Source: Stentor coeruleus (lineage: Eukaryota > Ciliophora > Heterotrichea > Heterotrichida > Stentoridae). From it: a stretch of DNA of 31,279 nt. Where the stretch lies: positions 1 through 31,279 of the forward strand of contig MPUH01000868.1 of the NCBI GenBank assembly GCA_001970955.1. The letters run 5' to 3'. The notes beneath the pieces are model-generated. The model was not told where the DNA came from, did not search any database, and worked only from the letters and a program-made list of their open reading frames with translations. Of this stretch, positions 20,801 to 29,718 are shown one piece after another (the first letter of the stretch is position 1; the number at the start of each line of letters is the position of its first letter). The translations under genes were made by a program, and so were the position numbers.

Positions 20801-22727
20801 TTATTAATAAATTTACCATATCAGTAAAATGCTGAGATACGATGAAATCTCTGAATGTTTTCTGATTTAATACATTGTTTAATATATTAATAAGCCATAA
20901 TATTGTTTTAGTTTTTTTAGAACTTTCTAGATAGGATAAGAATAATTGAACAGTTTCACTTTTACAGGTATAGAGTATTTTAAAGATAAAATTTTCGAAG
21001 TTTTGGAAGACTGTTAATGGTTTTTTGAGATTTGCCATATCATTAGGACTATTAAATTTTGCCCTTATGTCTTTAAGTGATTTTATAAGTTCCTGATCTG
21101 ATTGAATTTCAGCAGAACTCTCAGAATTATCATTTTCAAAACTATTACTCATAACAACAACTCTCAAAATAGCTTTTAAAACACTCAAAACCCCGACATT
21201 ACTAATAATATTCTGTTCTATAAGTGTTTCTATAATATTAATAGCCTGTTTACTAACACAATCATCTTGTCCCTCAAAAGCATCAGTAATCAAATCTTCC
21301 GTAAGCCTAACCTTAAGTAGTAATACAAACAATTCTTTTTTTTTATCAATAAGTAATCTAATTTTAGCAAATATAACTTCTAAATAATAATCATCATCCC
21401 TATGTTTTTTAATCGAATTTATAATCGCTAAAACAAAATCCTGTGTACATCTTCTATCACCAAAAAACTGAGTATAAGCCAAAAGAATTATATTCCAAGT
21501 ATTTTTAAACAAGTAATTATATATAATAAAAGGATCTTTTAATATCAAACTAAGTATCTTAATTTCACTTCTAAAAAGCTCAGAGTTTTCACTTTGTATG
21601 TAAACTTCATGTAAAAAAGTAATAGAATAATGAGCAAAGCATTTCATTGATAAATCATCAAAAGTCCCTTGAATTTTACTAAGTTTTTCTATACAAGTTT
21701 GAATAATTCTTAAACCAACTAGTCCTGTGTTTATAGGTATAGGGCTTTGATCTTTAAATATTTGTTGAAAAGCTTTAGACAACAAACCAATTATACTTTT
21801 CAAAAGCATAGCTAAGGTGTTATTATCAGCTAAAATCCCATTTTTAAGTTCAACACCTTGCGTAACTGAGTAAATTATTAAGGATATCGACAAATCATAA
21901 ATACTATCTGTATATGATTCGAGGAATTTTTTGGCAATAATTTGTTTATAAGAAAGATATACAACAGTGTTTATAAGTGATACGAATTTGTTTATGCAAA
22001 GTGTTGATTTCTGATGATTAGGGTCTTCAGATGTGAGTTTTAATAATTTGATTGTTTGAGTAAAAATAGGACGATATAAACGAAAGTCGTTGTCGTTGAG
22101 GATTTTTTGTGAGGAGATTGAAAATACTTCAAGGGATAATAACAACAAGTCAATGTAATCTGGTGAAAAAGTTGTGGATGTATCACTTGGTATGATTATT
22201 TGACTGAGGATTTGAGTTTTTTCTTGAGATGCTAAATCTAAAACAAGACGAGAAAAGTTATGTATTGCTATTACAGCTTTTGAACCTTTAGAATAAGTAT
22301 TTGCAAATAAATAAAAAACTTTAACAAGTTTAGCAGCCATCTGTGCATGTATGAAATTTGATTCATCATTTTTATATAGTAATTTTGATAATGAATCTAA
22401 AACCATATTGACCAAATTATTGTCATTATGATTGAACTTATGTGATTTTATTCCATGATACAAAATCACAAAAAGTGAATTAGATTGTTCAATAGCTTTC
22501 TCAGGACTTATTTGGTTATTGTTATAAAATCCTAAAAGATTTGAAAGATTTATTATAAGCTCAGAACGAAATTTTTTCTTGTTTATAAGCTTTTCCCTAT
22601 CTTCTAATAAAGCTAATTCATATATGTAACATAAAGAATAAAAGCTTTCTAAAGAACTGTTGGACTTATATGATTTCCAAGTTTGCTTAACATTCTTAAG
22701 CTGTGATTTTGCATCATTTTGGAACAT
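14877..22727 (-). CDS. Giant BEACH/WD40 protein (neurobeachin/LYST/WDFY class)
   Basis: A 2,616-residue protein in one uninterrupted frame. Residues 1-860 are helical, HEAT/armadillo-like. About 870-1010 is a concanavalin/LamG-like fold (FSLSFWIYP followed by beta-rich text). More helical repeats run to about 1750. A PH-like domain lies at about 1825-1945 and the BEACH domain at about 1960-2240. BEACH landmarks are NFEYLMILNKYSSRS, QYPIFPW, FHYGSHYSCP near 2050, the QGGKFDIADRLF stretch, KELIPELFF, and WIDLIFGIKQ. WD40 repeats follow from about 2375 (GIVTCVSCTGDYVFSGSIDS). The usual RDLSKP element of BEACH is replaced by QRILKYP. BDCP proteins act in vesicle fission and fusion, lysosome size control and autophagy. 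The short interval to the upstream ATG context and the clean N-terminus support 22727 as the start. Confidence 0.93.
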   Translation of the reverse strand: MFQNDAKSQLKNVKQTWKSYKSNSSLESFYSLCYIYELALLEDREKLINKKKFRSELIINLSNLLGFYNNNQISPEKAIEQSNSLFVILYHGIKSHKFNHNDNNLVNMVLDSLSKLLYKNDESNFIHAQMAAKLVKVFYLFANTYSKGSKAVIAIHNFSRLVLDLASQEKTQILSQIIIPSDTSTTFSPDYIDLLLLSLEVFSISSQKILNDNDFRLYRPIFTQTIKLLKLTSEDPNHQKSTLCINKFVSLINTVVYLSYKQIIAKKFLESYTDSIYDLSISLIIYSVTQGVELKNGILADNNTLAMLLKSIIGLLSKAFQQIFKDQSPIPINTGLVGLRIIQTCIEKLSKIQGTFDDLSMKCFAHYSITFLHEVYIQSENSELFRSEIKILSLILKDPFIIYNYLFKNTWNIILLAYTQFFGDRRCTQDFVLAIINSIKKHRDDDYYLEVIFAKIRLLIDKKKELFVLLLKVRLTEDLITDAFEGQDDCVSKQAINIIETLIEQNIISNVGVLSVLKAILRVVVMSNSFENDNSESSAEIQSDQELIKSLKDIRAKFNSPNDMANLKKPLTVFQNFENFIFKILYTCKSETVQLFLSYLESSKKTKTILWLINILNNVLNQKTFRDFIVSQHFTDMVNLLINILEKPWKNAKLIVNLWSTGILCLNKIMTKQSFIYIENIFFDTLGLVSVLRRLEYKEIKEEICMHCIECIFEICLSEDNFIKYPNFIPLLIHMACTSYSTLTEQSQKKFSLMLENTINLEILAKLKVFSIILYNFSQSPHLKFWPKFTKTLKSLMSISFTLSDLSYWVNFYTSCESDLIQKRLLKLLKSALKISMKDFGFKKYLYLLNKNIIKITDFQIKNQQNSLFILKDEFSLSFWIYPINPLLWEIFSIKCPQKLSFSLENFTLILHDGKTYKLKTPMKPSQWNLVTITFNKKKSKTSQVKVYQNNQEIPFNKSQPKISNRITMIKSLKLKQNTYGDIKIFGALTGIYLFSKELSPIMIYTLWNLGPIIKFPHFPIDIPDNVRNAYSNLHKIFIYDFLYNEINSYEPYNNIINISHTDIFDTLKVYGFEKFIGEINTNLLNTDFIQYFYKIVLYIIKKNYISNFVDEDFIRSFAYYVNQRVFNEKNCSVLSKIYNECNVRGRSILAGSLLYCKEFFMFFKKDKNIFNILIGKYRLVHSFSRENLFMFCLLISDESVMQIMSMIEFYLGEENDMERYRKDLIEIFGYFLKAENYLLAEGLLKIILKFRYTYCKMNKHVSIILSAVNRFKNSSRLVIEILLVSNSFCIQNSEKSSNFPFFYKIFSLIDYLLPKQLDIHFIDFLLKEGYNEDSPIDFLKYNFIDLVMKRIYFIDSKEIKDLILKHIRYNADVINQAIVGRDIFFEWVNKYIEFSEEKAVQVLNMIINLSYSDKQQGVFLYLMMNKPNALIYSMILEKNIGGDVNNEYFYLFSRVLNSSEKKIEYLYKCFKIMKDSKYFIDKIVKSYELINPELLELRPNKILNIGSMLAVQYIIYLSDGMGEFLSQNQEFPFFKDFLSNPKINYFNCYQTSTNIELKFSEQFLAIFVFTELFRNYSLYSKKVIDDLNFFIIKSAFFSKLSDFFSSNFEFIKNCINIYESEKSSLNFRTKQTQTSCDIVNNMHTQDGADLLEILDCAEWKVINLSLIYLKKIFRGKCSNEEMIIESIPDNKISSFDIILYSYKKMLEKIDKIYQGFSEEYPTRFLYKMYLDTYKNEKKWFKAKRVLNDEPVENIKVRQVYDKYGRWSTISPNPTEKMIFNIKNPLINDSLTMFPQDHDLSDLTSLESFAKDLSLRSESYSQLKLLETVNSNYTMIFKVERIKVEGAFFGNFYITPHFIELIFCGEKKPQKPDFDDSLPSFGMIPKHKRYIWYLSEFKEIIRKRFLHKHIALEFITIEGKSYYINFFKENHREEVINIFKTWGHISIPSKIPTTEINTAKNLWKQNKISNFEYLMILNKYSSRSCNDLSQYPIFPWIISEYSSEFISFQDKFIQRILKYPVRAQNENIRNSLKERYENWNFSNLDPFHYGSHYSCPAIVLYYTIRLEPYKTQAKDFQGGKFDIADRLFLSFLKAWRGCVDIKSTSCKELIPELFFSSYIFNNFTQETLGITHDKIKVINIEPPKWAESNWDFLVKHRMILESPSVSEELPNWIDLIFGIKQINEPIKCYNIFCPYTYESKYNEECEKSPKEIVQLREQMYHFGQCPIVLFDNETHEKKKYVKNEYIFYKVVYMNYAKEYSFGKFAKNIINPGLPFCIFYLSKYVLVLRLVDRQVFMTKYKHFDNEVLKLVDDYVLKNYVFCNFFEFREILISGDLCHWQIKVLRNGFEVMFEKFLLAGMDCSQALLIYDLKGQILRSLFWHSGIVTCVSCTGDYVFSGSIDSSIVSWKLTNDIVVNTFPITLSAKTHRKVFKEFSLSPKHIFSGHSTPVTYLQVLESYSLLISFSIPNTVLIHDIKNAECLYKINKQAHIIQVSEMGIIGLYTQQIAEFFGVNKDLIRDEEQILPDMIIDVVFSCSGDFVLECYEDTIVVRDFCKRNSSYDIECSAKCLAVHPKERNIAYLQIENNGKWEVGLLALEHDMETKEKKDFLSEYTIVE

Positions 22728-23924
22728 TTATATATAAATTATCCTCTTATTATAAGTATTAATTAGCGTGTATTGATTTCCTAAAATAGTTTTTCAATCT
22801 CTTATCAAATTATTTCCCCAAAAACTCTTATATTTTTTTTTACATATTTTTGTGAGTATTTGATTATATTTTATAATAAACTCTCTGAAAAAGTCTAAAT
22901 GACACGTTTTATATGAACTCTTAGAGATAAAATGCTTAGAAAATACTTAAGCTTATATTAAATTATTCAGTTTTTCTATATCAAATTTTTTCCTATACTT
23001 TGTAAAACCTTCAATTACTTAATCAAGATTTTTTTTAATTTTTATAGGCTAATATTATAGAAAAAAGCAAAATTTTCAGGTCTTGCACTTGTTTAATCTA
23101 AATTTTATATATGAACTAATTTAAGTAAAAAAAAAAATTATGAGTATTCATTTGGTTTGTTTGAAATATTTAATAAAAAAAGGAGTTTTTATTAGAGTTT
23201 AGGATGATTTAAGTGGAATTAGGAACTTATAATCAGGGAGAGGATTATAAAAAGGCTATTGTTGATATAATTTTTTTGTATTAAAAAAAGAAAAATGTTT
23301 TGATAATTGGCTGGGAGAATGTAAGAAATCGATTAAAAATCAGTTTGAAAACATAATATCATTAGAGAATTTATTATTTTATTAAGTTGGAATAGATTTT
23401 CTAAATAGAAAATTTCGAAATTTTAAAAGTTGAGAAATTTCATATGCATTATTTTTTTTTTGAGGGAAACATAATTACTGTACTTATTCTAAACAAGAAT
23501 CACCTTTTATAAATTGTATAAACTAAATTTTAAACCCAGCTTCAATATTAAAAATTCATTTTTCAGGATTTTATTAGAACATAAAGTTTAAATATATGAA
23601 TGCCAGCATAATAATCTTTATGTCAACTTTTTTTATTTATACTTCAATAAATCTTTATTAATTTTTCCGAATATAAAGTAGATTTTCTTACAATAAGAAT
23701 TCAATTACCAATATATTTTCTATTTCCCTTTTAATTCAAATATCAATATTTAGTTTATTTGCTTATAATCATATAACTCTACTTGTATTACTTAATTTAT
23801 TATACTAAAAAAACAACAACTTTCATCAAATTTTCATTTCATAAATACTAACATGAGTCTATATCAAATCATGTATTTACTACTTCTTCCATTATCATAA
23901 TGGACCTTGGCGAATAATATAAAA
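22728..23924. other. Divergent intergenic region with GC-skew flip
   Basis: About 1.2 kb between the divergent BEACH and acyltransferase 2 genes. The first 400 bp is mixed AT-rich, 23140-23460 is G-leaning and 23470-23920 is C-leaning with few G. A short ATG frame at 23900 (ATG GAC CTT GGC GAA TAA) precedes the gene. No RNA gene, repeat or coding relic is seen. Confidence 0.5.
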
Positions 23925-25859
23925 ATGAGTAAAAATCTTATTTTTGCGCTATCTTTAGCATGTGTTTTAGGTGTTAGCACTGAGTGTGAACAAGAATGGC
24001 AAAAAATTATCGCAAGTAGAAACGACACATCTTTTAGCAATGAATATATTCTCATGTTCCAATACTCAGGTTTCACAATTAATAATTTGGGTAATTACGA
24101 AGATTGTCAAAAGCTTGATGATGGAAGATATGTTGTATTCTCCTATTCGATTAGTCCAGTATTAGTTCAAACATTTTGTGGACCTAAAGTATGTACAAAA
24201 GATGATTGGCGATCACTAAACCTTGCAATGATTCCAAGTCAAAAATATGACGTTATCTTCCTTCGTGATTATCAAGATGACAAATATGGTTCTTATAATG
24301 CAGGTGCTATATGCATGATAATATTTATAAGTTTTATCTGCGCTTTAGTTTTTTCATCAAGTATTTTCGATTATTTTGCTGATAAAAGCTTAAAAAATCA
24401 AGGATGGGCTAAAGCGTTTTTGAGTTTTTCTGCTTGGACTAATGCCCCGAAACTTGTTACAAGTAGAGCTCAAGAAAGATTAGGAAAACCAGATACATTA
24501 GAAATCCTCAATTCAGTAAGAGTTATGAGTATAAGTTGGGTTGTTATGGGTCATACTGTAGCTTTTTTTATGTATTTCCCAGCAATAAACAACTTTATAA
24601 CTGCTCTAGACGACTCAAAAGACCCGAAATTTATTATTATTTATACAGCTACTTATGGAGTTGATACATTTTTCTGGCTCTCTGGCTTTCTTATGACATA
24701 CCTTTTTGTAATCGATGTTGAAAAAACTAAACATTATACACCATTTAGGTTTATTATGGTCTATGTTCATAGGTTTTTAAGAATCCTTCCTCTTTACATG
24801 TTTGTCATGTGTTTCTTTTGGTCTATGCAAGTATATTTAGGAAATGGACCTTTATGGTACTATGCTAGTGAGTTTAATAAAGATTGTCATAAGTACTGGT
24901 GGGCTAATTTGCTGTTTATAAACAATTTCGTCCCGGATTGGAAGTCAACTCAGTGCGTTCCTGTGGCTTGGTACCTTGCTGTAGACATGCAATTTTTCAT
25001 AATATCCCCTATAATCATCCTCCTTTATATAAAAGTTCATAAGCTCATAGGTTGGATCTCTATTGGTACTTTATGTTTAATTGGTTGTATAACAAGTTAT
25101 ATAATAGCTGAAGATAATGACCTTAATATCTCACAATTCGCCGCATCTAACTCAAATAAATATACTGATTATTTATATAAAAAGCCATACACACGTTTTG
25201 CTCCATATGTTTTAGGTATGGGATGTGGGTTTATTATCTACTCAATGAGGAAATTAGAAGACAAAAATGTAGTTTTTGATAAAATCGCTGTTTTCCTAGG
25301 AAAAACTCAAGAAAACAAAATAATCAGATGGGGGACTTTTATATTCGGACTTGTTCTTATTAATATATTGATATTCTCTCAATATGATACATATAAACAC
25401 CCAGGGAAAGATTATGAATATAACCATTGGAGTGATACAGCTAATTATATGTTCATGACTTTTGAAAGACTTGTTTATGGACTTGGTCTTAGCTGTATTT
25501 TCTTACCAGTTTTATTAGGATATTTCAAACCTGTTTATTTTATTATGTCTTTGTCGCCATGGGCATTTTTTGCAAGACTGAACTTTGTAGTGTATCTTAT
25601 TCATTTGTATATAGTAGAAATTGTCCAAAAAAGCAATAAAACTGTGACAAATTTCAATACTTATACTTATATGAGAGATACTCTTTTCTTTATTTTTCTG
25701 AGCTTTTTCTGTGCGATCCCTATAGTTTTAGGTATAGAAATGCCGGCAGCTAACCTTGAAAAACTCTTATTCGCTCGTGGGTCAACAACACAGAAAAAAG
25801 AAACTTTGCCTAATAAAGTAGATGGCAGCCTTTTATTAACAAATATGACCAAAGAGTAA
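23925..25859 (+). CDS. NRF-6-like membrane acyltransferase, copy 2
   Basis: A 644-residue paralogue of copy 1 with the same plan: signal peptide (MSKNLIFALSLACVLGVST), luminal NRF domain with SGFTINNLGNYEDC and FCGPKVC, and a multipass acyltransferase-3 domain. Family motifs are intact: VMSISWVVMGHT with the membrane His, VDTFFWLSGFLMTY (from residue 246) and HRFLRILPLY with the Arg pair. It should be the catalytically competent reference for the cluster. The frame is open six codons further 5', but those codons include no ATG, so I start at 23925, directly before the signal peptide. Its 3' end faces copy 3 with 231 bp between stops. Copies 2 and 3 resemble each other more than copy 1 in the pore-side loops (for example the GNGP element after HRFLRI). 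The acyl donor and acceptor are unknown. Confidence 0.9.
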   Translation: MSKNLIFALSLACVLGVSTECEQEWQKIIASRNDTSFSNEYILMFQYSGFTINNLGNYEDCQKLDDGRYVVFSYSISPVLVQTFCGPKVCTKDDWRSLNLAMIPSQKYDVIFLRDYQDDKYGSYNAGAICMIIFISFICALVFSSSIFDYFADKSLKNQGWAKAFLSFSAWTNAPKLVTSRAQERLGKPDTLEILNSVRVMSISWVVMGHTVAFFMYFPAINNFITALDDSKDPKFIIIYTATYGVDTFFWLSGFLMTYLFVIDVEKTKHYTPFRFIMVYVHRFLRILPLYMFVMCFFWSMQVYLGNGPLWYYASEFNKDCHKYWWANLLFINNFVPDWKSTQCVPVAWYLAVDMQFFIISPIIILLYIKVHKLIGWISIGTLCLIGCITSYIIAEDNDLNISQFAASNSNKYTDYLYKKPYTRFAPYVLGMGCGFIIYSMRKLEDKNVVFDKIAVFLGKTQENKIIRWGTFIFGLVLINILIFSQYDTYKHPGKDYEYNHWSDTANYMFMTFERLVYGLGLSCIFLPVLLGYFKPVYFIMSLSPWAFFARLNFVVYLIHLYIVEIVQKSNKTVTNFNTYTYMRDTLFFIFLSFFCAIPIVLGIEMPAANLEKLLFARGSTTQKKETLPNKVDGSLLLTNMTKE

Positions 25860-25956
25860 TTTAGTTTATTATTTCATATAGAAAATTGTTTTGATTTATT
25901 ATTTATAATAGTTTTTGTATACTTAAAAACATAAATCCTTATTAAAATATTGACTA

Positions 25957-26124
25957 TATTTGATTTTCCTAAACTAAACTTAACTATTTTATCTAAACTC
26001 TATACCTATTTTTGACTTGTTTTTTTATATATGATATATAGTCCTAAATTAATATTTTTATTTGATTTTCCTAAACTAAACTTAACTATTTTATCTAAAC
26101 TCTATACCTATTTTTGACTTGTTT
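25957..26124. repeat. 66-bp exact direct repeat overlapping the end of copy 3
   Basis: Bases 25957-26022 and 26059-26124 are identical, separated by 36 bp of AT-rich DNA. The right copy contains the last codons and the stop of acyltransferase copy 3; the left copy lies between the genes and repeats those codons without a gene attached. No N lies between them, so this may be a true small tandem duplication. Confidence 0.85.
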
Positions 26125-28091
26125 ATCAATAAATCAGATTTTTCTTTAGGAGGAGCTCTAGAAAAAATCATCTTTTCCAAATTCCCAGCAGGCATTTCTA
26201 CAACAAGAACTATAGGAATTGCACATATAAAAGATAGCACAGCATAAAAAACAAAATCTCTGATATTATTATACAAATCAAACTCATCTGATGTTTTCTT
26301 ACTAAGCATTGCTATAGTCATGATATACAAATGTATAAGATAAACTACAAAAGTTAATCTTGCTAATACACTCCACACATACATACCCATAAAATTAATA
26401 ATCCATGAAAAATACCCAAGGAGTATAGGAATAAACATAATACTAAGCCCAAGTCCATAACTAAATCTTTGTAAAGCCAAATAAATCCAATTACCTTCAT
26501 CACTCCAATGATCATATTCATAATTCTTCCCAGGGTACTTACAAATATCATATTGTGTGAAAATCATAACATTAATCAAACAAAGACCAAATAAAAAAGT
26601 CCCATATCTAACAAATTTGTTTTCCTGAGATTTACTAATAAAATACGCAATTTTATCATAAACTTCATTTTTTTCTTTAAATCTTCTCATAGTATAAACA
26701 ATAAACCCACAAGCCATACCTAAAGCATAAGGGGCAACTCTTGTATAAGGTTTAACATAATAATAATACATATAATTAACTCCATTTGCTGTAGAAAGTA
26801 AAGCAGGTTTTAAGTTATAATATTCAGCTATAGATCCTGTTGATATAATACAAATAAGACATATTATAATAACTGCTAACCAGCCAATATATTTATTGAC
26901 TTTTATATATAAAATAAGGATTATTGGGGAAATCCAAAAAAACTGCATATCATTTGCAAGATACCAAGAAACCCCTAAACATCCATTAACTTTACCATCT
27001 GGAATAAAGTTGTTCATATAAATCAGATTCGAATACCAGTAATCATTACAGTCAGGGTTAAGATATTTTTCTACATCAACCCACATAGGCCCATTTCCAA
27101 AATACTTGATAAAAGCCCAGAAAAAAAATAGGACAAACATATAAACTGGGGTAATTCTCAAAAACCTATGCACGTAAATCATTAAAAACGCAAAAACAGA
27201 AAACTTTGAAGTTTTTTCAATTTCGATTATAAAAAGATAAGTCATTAAAAATCCAGAAAGCCAGAAAAATGTGTCAACAGCATAAAGTCCGCCATATATG
27301 AGAATGTATTTAGAATCTTTTATTTGATCTAAAGCATTACTATAGTTGATAACTGGTTGATTTGTTGAAGAATATATACAAGTATGTCCTAGTATAACCC
27401 AACCAATACTCATAACCCTAACTGCATTTAATACTTCTAAACTATCAGTTTTACCTAGTTTTTCTTGTCCACGGCTTGTTAAGAGTTTTTTAGTATTATT
27501 TATCAGTGAAAAACACAATAAAATCCTCCCAATAAGTGAAGATTTTGTATCCGCAGAGCCTAAAATTTCAAAAACACTTGACCCAAGGGCTAGAACTGAT
27601 AGAAAAACAACAATTATAAGCATTATGATTTCCCAAGTGCCATAAGAACGATAATGGTCTTTCTGATATTCATATGGGAAATATATTGATAATGATGATG
27701 AAGTATTTGAAGCTTGGATTGTTAGAGATGTATAATATTCAATATATGGGATTGAAGAATTTATAGGGATAGAATAGGATAGTGATGGGATTGTGAAATT
27801 TTCATAGTCTGATTTTGTGCAGATTTTAGGACCACATAATGCTTGGGCTAATAAAGGCATTAGGCTATACCTAAAAAGAACATATTTTGCTCCATCGAGT
27901 TGACTACAAGAGTCGTAGTTTCCTAGATTATTTAGTTCACCTCCTGAGAATTGAAGCATTTTGGAATAATTGGTTGAAAGAGGTGGATCTACTATGCTTT
28001 GTATAATCTTTGTCCATTCTTCTTGACATTCAATACTCATAGCTTGGGATGAAATCGTTACTACAAGCAGATGCAAAAATAATGAGAACAT
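26091..28091 (-). CDS. NRF-6-like membrane acyltransferase, copy 3
   Basis: A 666-residue paralogue in inverted orientation to copy 2. It has a signal peptide (1-18), an NRF domain with SGGELNNLGNYDSC and LCGPKIC, and about ten membrane helices. Its luminal loop is roughly 20 residues longer than in the other copies and Ser/Thr/Ile-rich (SYSIPINSSIPYIEYYTSLT region), with NSS and NTS sites that could be N-glycosylated. Catalytic-type motifs are intact: VMSIGWVILGHT, VDTFFWLSGFLMTY and HRFLRITPVY. It ends KIGIEFR at a TAA inside the 66-bp repeat. The head-to-head neighbour is the LRR gene, 600 bp away. It is likely an active transferase of the same type as copy 2; substrate unknown. Confidence 0.9.
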   Translation of the reverse strand: MFSLFLHLLVVTISSQAMSIECQEEWTKIIQSIVDPPLSTNYSKMLQFSGGELNNLGNYDSCSQLDGAKYVLFRYSLMPLLAQALCGPKICTKSDYENFTIPSLSYSIPINSSIPYIEYYTSLTIQASNTSSSLSIYFPYEYQKDHYRSYGTWEIIMLIIVVFLSVLALGSSVFEILGSADTKSSLIGRILLCFSLINNTKKLLTSRGQEKLGKTDSLEVLNAVRVMSIGWVILGHTCIYSSTNQPVINYSNALDQIKDSKYILIYGGLYAVDTFFWLSGFLMTYLFIIEIEKTSKFSVFAFLMIYVHRFLRITPVYMFVLFFFWAFIKYFGNGPMWVDVEKYLNPDCNDYWYSNLIYMNNFIPDGKVNGCLGVSWYLANDMQFFWISPIILILYIKVNKYIGWLAVIIICLICIISTGSIAEYYNLKPALLSTANGVNYMYYYYVKPYTRVAPYALGMACGFIVYTMRRFKEKNEVYDKIAYFISKSQENKFVRYGTFLFGLCLINVMIFTQYDICKYPGKNYEYDHWSDEGNWIYLALQRFSYGLGLSIMFIPILLGYFSWIINFMGMYVWSVLARLTFVVYLIHLYIMTIAMLSKKTSDEFDLYNNIRDFVFYAVLSFICAIPIVLVVEMPAGNLEKMIFSRAPPKEKSDLLINKSKIGIEFR

Positions 28092-28693
28092 TTATTAAGC
28101 AACAACTAATAAAAAGATGAATAATATTAAACAGATTATCTGTGGTTGATTATGATAAAAAATTTTGGATGTTGCGATTTTTTTTATTATTTTTGAAATA
28201 AATTTATTGATTAGATAAATATTCGCTTACTAAAATCAAAAAACTGAGAGCCTTGTATTTTTATTTACAAATAATTAAATATCATCTCTTCCTATAAACT
28301 ATTTTTTGCATTTATTAACAATATTTCATTATCAATTAACTATCAAAATCATGAAAATCAAAAACATACATAAAACACAATATAAATATGCTTTAATAAA
28401 AGAAATACCTCAAATTTGTCAAATATCTTCCCAAAATAAAATCTACAACATTTTCAATCTCTACATCATATCCAATATATAAAAACTGATTATTATTACA
28501 TCCATTATTTATAAATCCAAAACCTAAAATTCCACAAAATTTTACCCTCCGTACTTTTCATATATCTCCATATTTTCCTCATCTAAAAATTTTTTCCCAT
28601 TATCACCAAAACAAACCCCATCATTTCACAATTATCTCTTCACAAAATCATTAATAAAAAATTTCTCAAACAGCCTTTCTCTATAAATAATAA
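28092..28693. other. Divergent intergenic region with GC-skew flip
   Basis: About 600 bp between divergent genes. The first 160 bp on the + strand is G-leaning; from about 28260 to 28690 it is strongly C-over-G and A-rich. It presumably holds two promoters; no motif is recognised and no gene is seen. Confidence 0.5.
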
Positions 28694-29702
28694 ATGGAAG
28701 ACCCACAAAAAGAACTAGAGCAATGCCAAAAAGAAATCGAAGCGGCAATTGAAATGCGAAGACAAAATCTCGAAAGACTCTGCCAAGGTAAAAAAGTTGA
28801 CTTCAACGCTTCAGAATTAGATGATCTTGATGCTCTCTGCATAGCAATATCTCTAATTCGTCGTGAAGACACATTAGAAAGTTTATATCTAGGTTCTAAT
28901 TCTATCAAAGATGAAGGTCTTGAAGCATTATCCTCAGCTTTATTCAAACATATTGAAATCAAAGAACTTTATTTAGGAAGTAATAATTTTCAAGAACCAG
29001 GTCTTCAAGCTTTTATCAACACAATTACTGAGCTAATAAATTTAAAAGTTCTAAGCTTAGGTCTTTCTCATATTAATGATACTATATGTACAAGTCTTTC
29101 TGGAGCTTTAATTTCTATGAATCAATGTTCACTTCAAAGTTTATATCTTAATGGTAATGAAATAGGTGATGAAGGTCTTTTATCTTTAATGTATTTTATT
29201 ATATAGAGTTGCAATGAATAGTGATAAAGTACATATAAACACTTTACATTTAGGGGATAATGAATTTACAACTGTTGGGGTGAAATTGATTGCTGATTTT
29301 TTAGAAACTGATAAAGACTTGTGTAGGTTATATTTAAATGATAATCAAATTGACTTGGAAGGTTGTAGTGATATTAGTGATGGACTATGTATGAATAATA
29401 CTTTGAAATTCCTTTGTCTTGGTAACTGCGGTTTGAATGATGAAAGTTTTAAACATATATTGTCAAGTCTAAGTGTGAATAGAGGTTTAGAAACTTTACA
29501 TGTTTGGAACAACTCAATATCAGACCTAACCGCTGAAATGCTTCTCGAAGTGGTAGAAAAGTACAACCCAACCCTAAAAGAAATGCTGATTTTCGGTAAC
29601 CAAATCGACAATTTCGACAGATTCTCCACCGTAACCTCTAAACAGTTCCTCAACTCCCTCTTAAAATCCTCCCGAGAATCCACAAGCATAAGTGAAGATT
29701 AA
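28694..29702 (+). CDS. Leucine-rich-repeat protein, two exons with a 16-nt intron
   Basis: Exon 1 is 28694-29190 and exon 2 is 29207-29702; together they encode 330 residues. Without splicing the frame would end at TAG inside the intron. With it, the repeat at the junction (LNGNEIGDEGLLSLI) continues cleanly into VAMNSDKVHINTLHLG. After a charged N-terminal helix (1-50) there are about eight repeats of 27-32 residues with the pattern LxxLYLGxNxIxDEGLxALSxAL. This is the ribonuclease-inhibitor-type LRR also found in RanGAP and NLR proteins; no NTPase or kinase domain is attached. It is cytosolic and probably a protein-binding scaffold, with no predictable partner. It converges on the DHHC-like gene with only 16 bp between the stops. 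Confidence 0.85.
29191..29206 (+). other. 16-nt spliceosomal intron
   Basis: The intron reads GTATTTTATTATATAG, with GT and AG ends. It interrupts an LRR repeat and carries an in-frame TAG. Removing it joins AT to AGTTGCAATG and restores a continuous LRR frame (497 + 496 nt, a multiple of three). Confidence 0.85.
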
Positions 29703-29718
29703 TATAATTAGATAGGGA

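Noticed and set aside
23907..23924. Six codons upstream of acyltransferase 2
   Set aside because: They are in frame but contain no ATG (the first is TTG). The ATG at 23925 directly precedes a good signal peptide.
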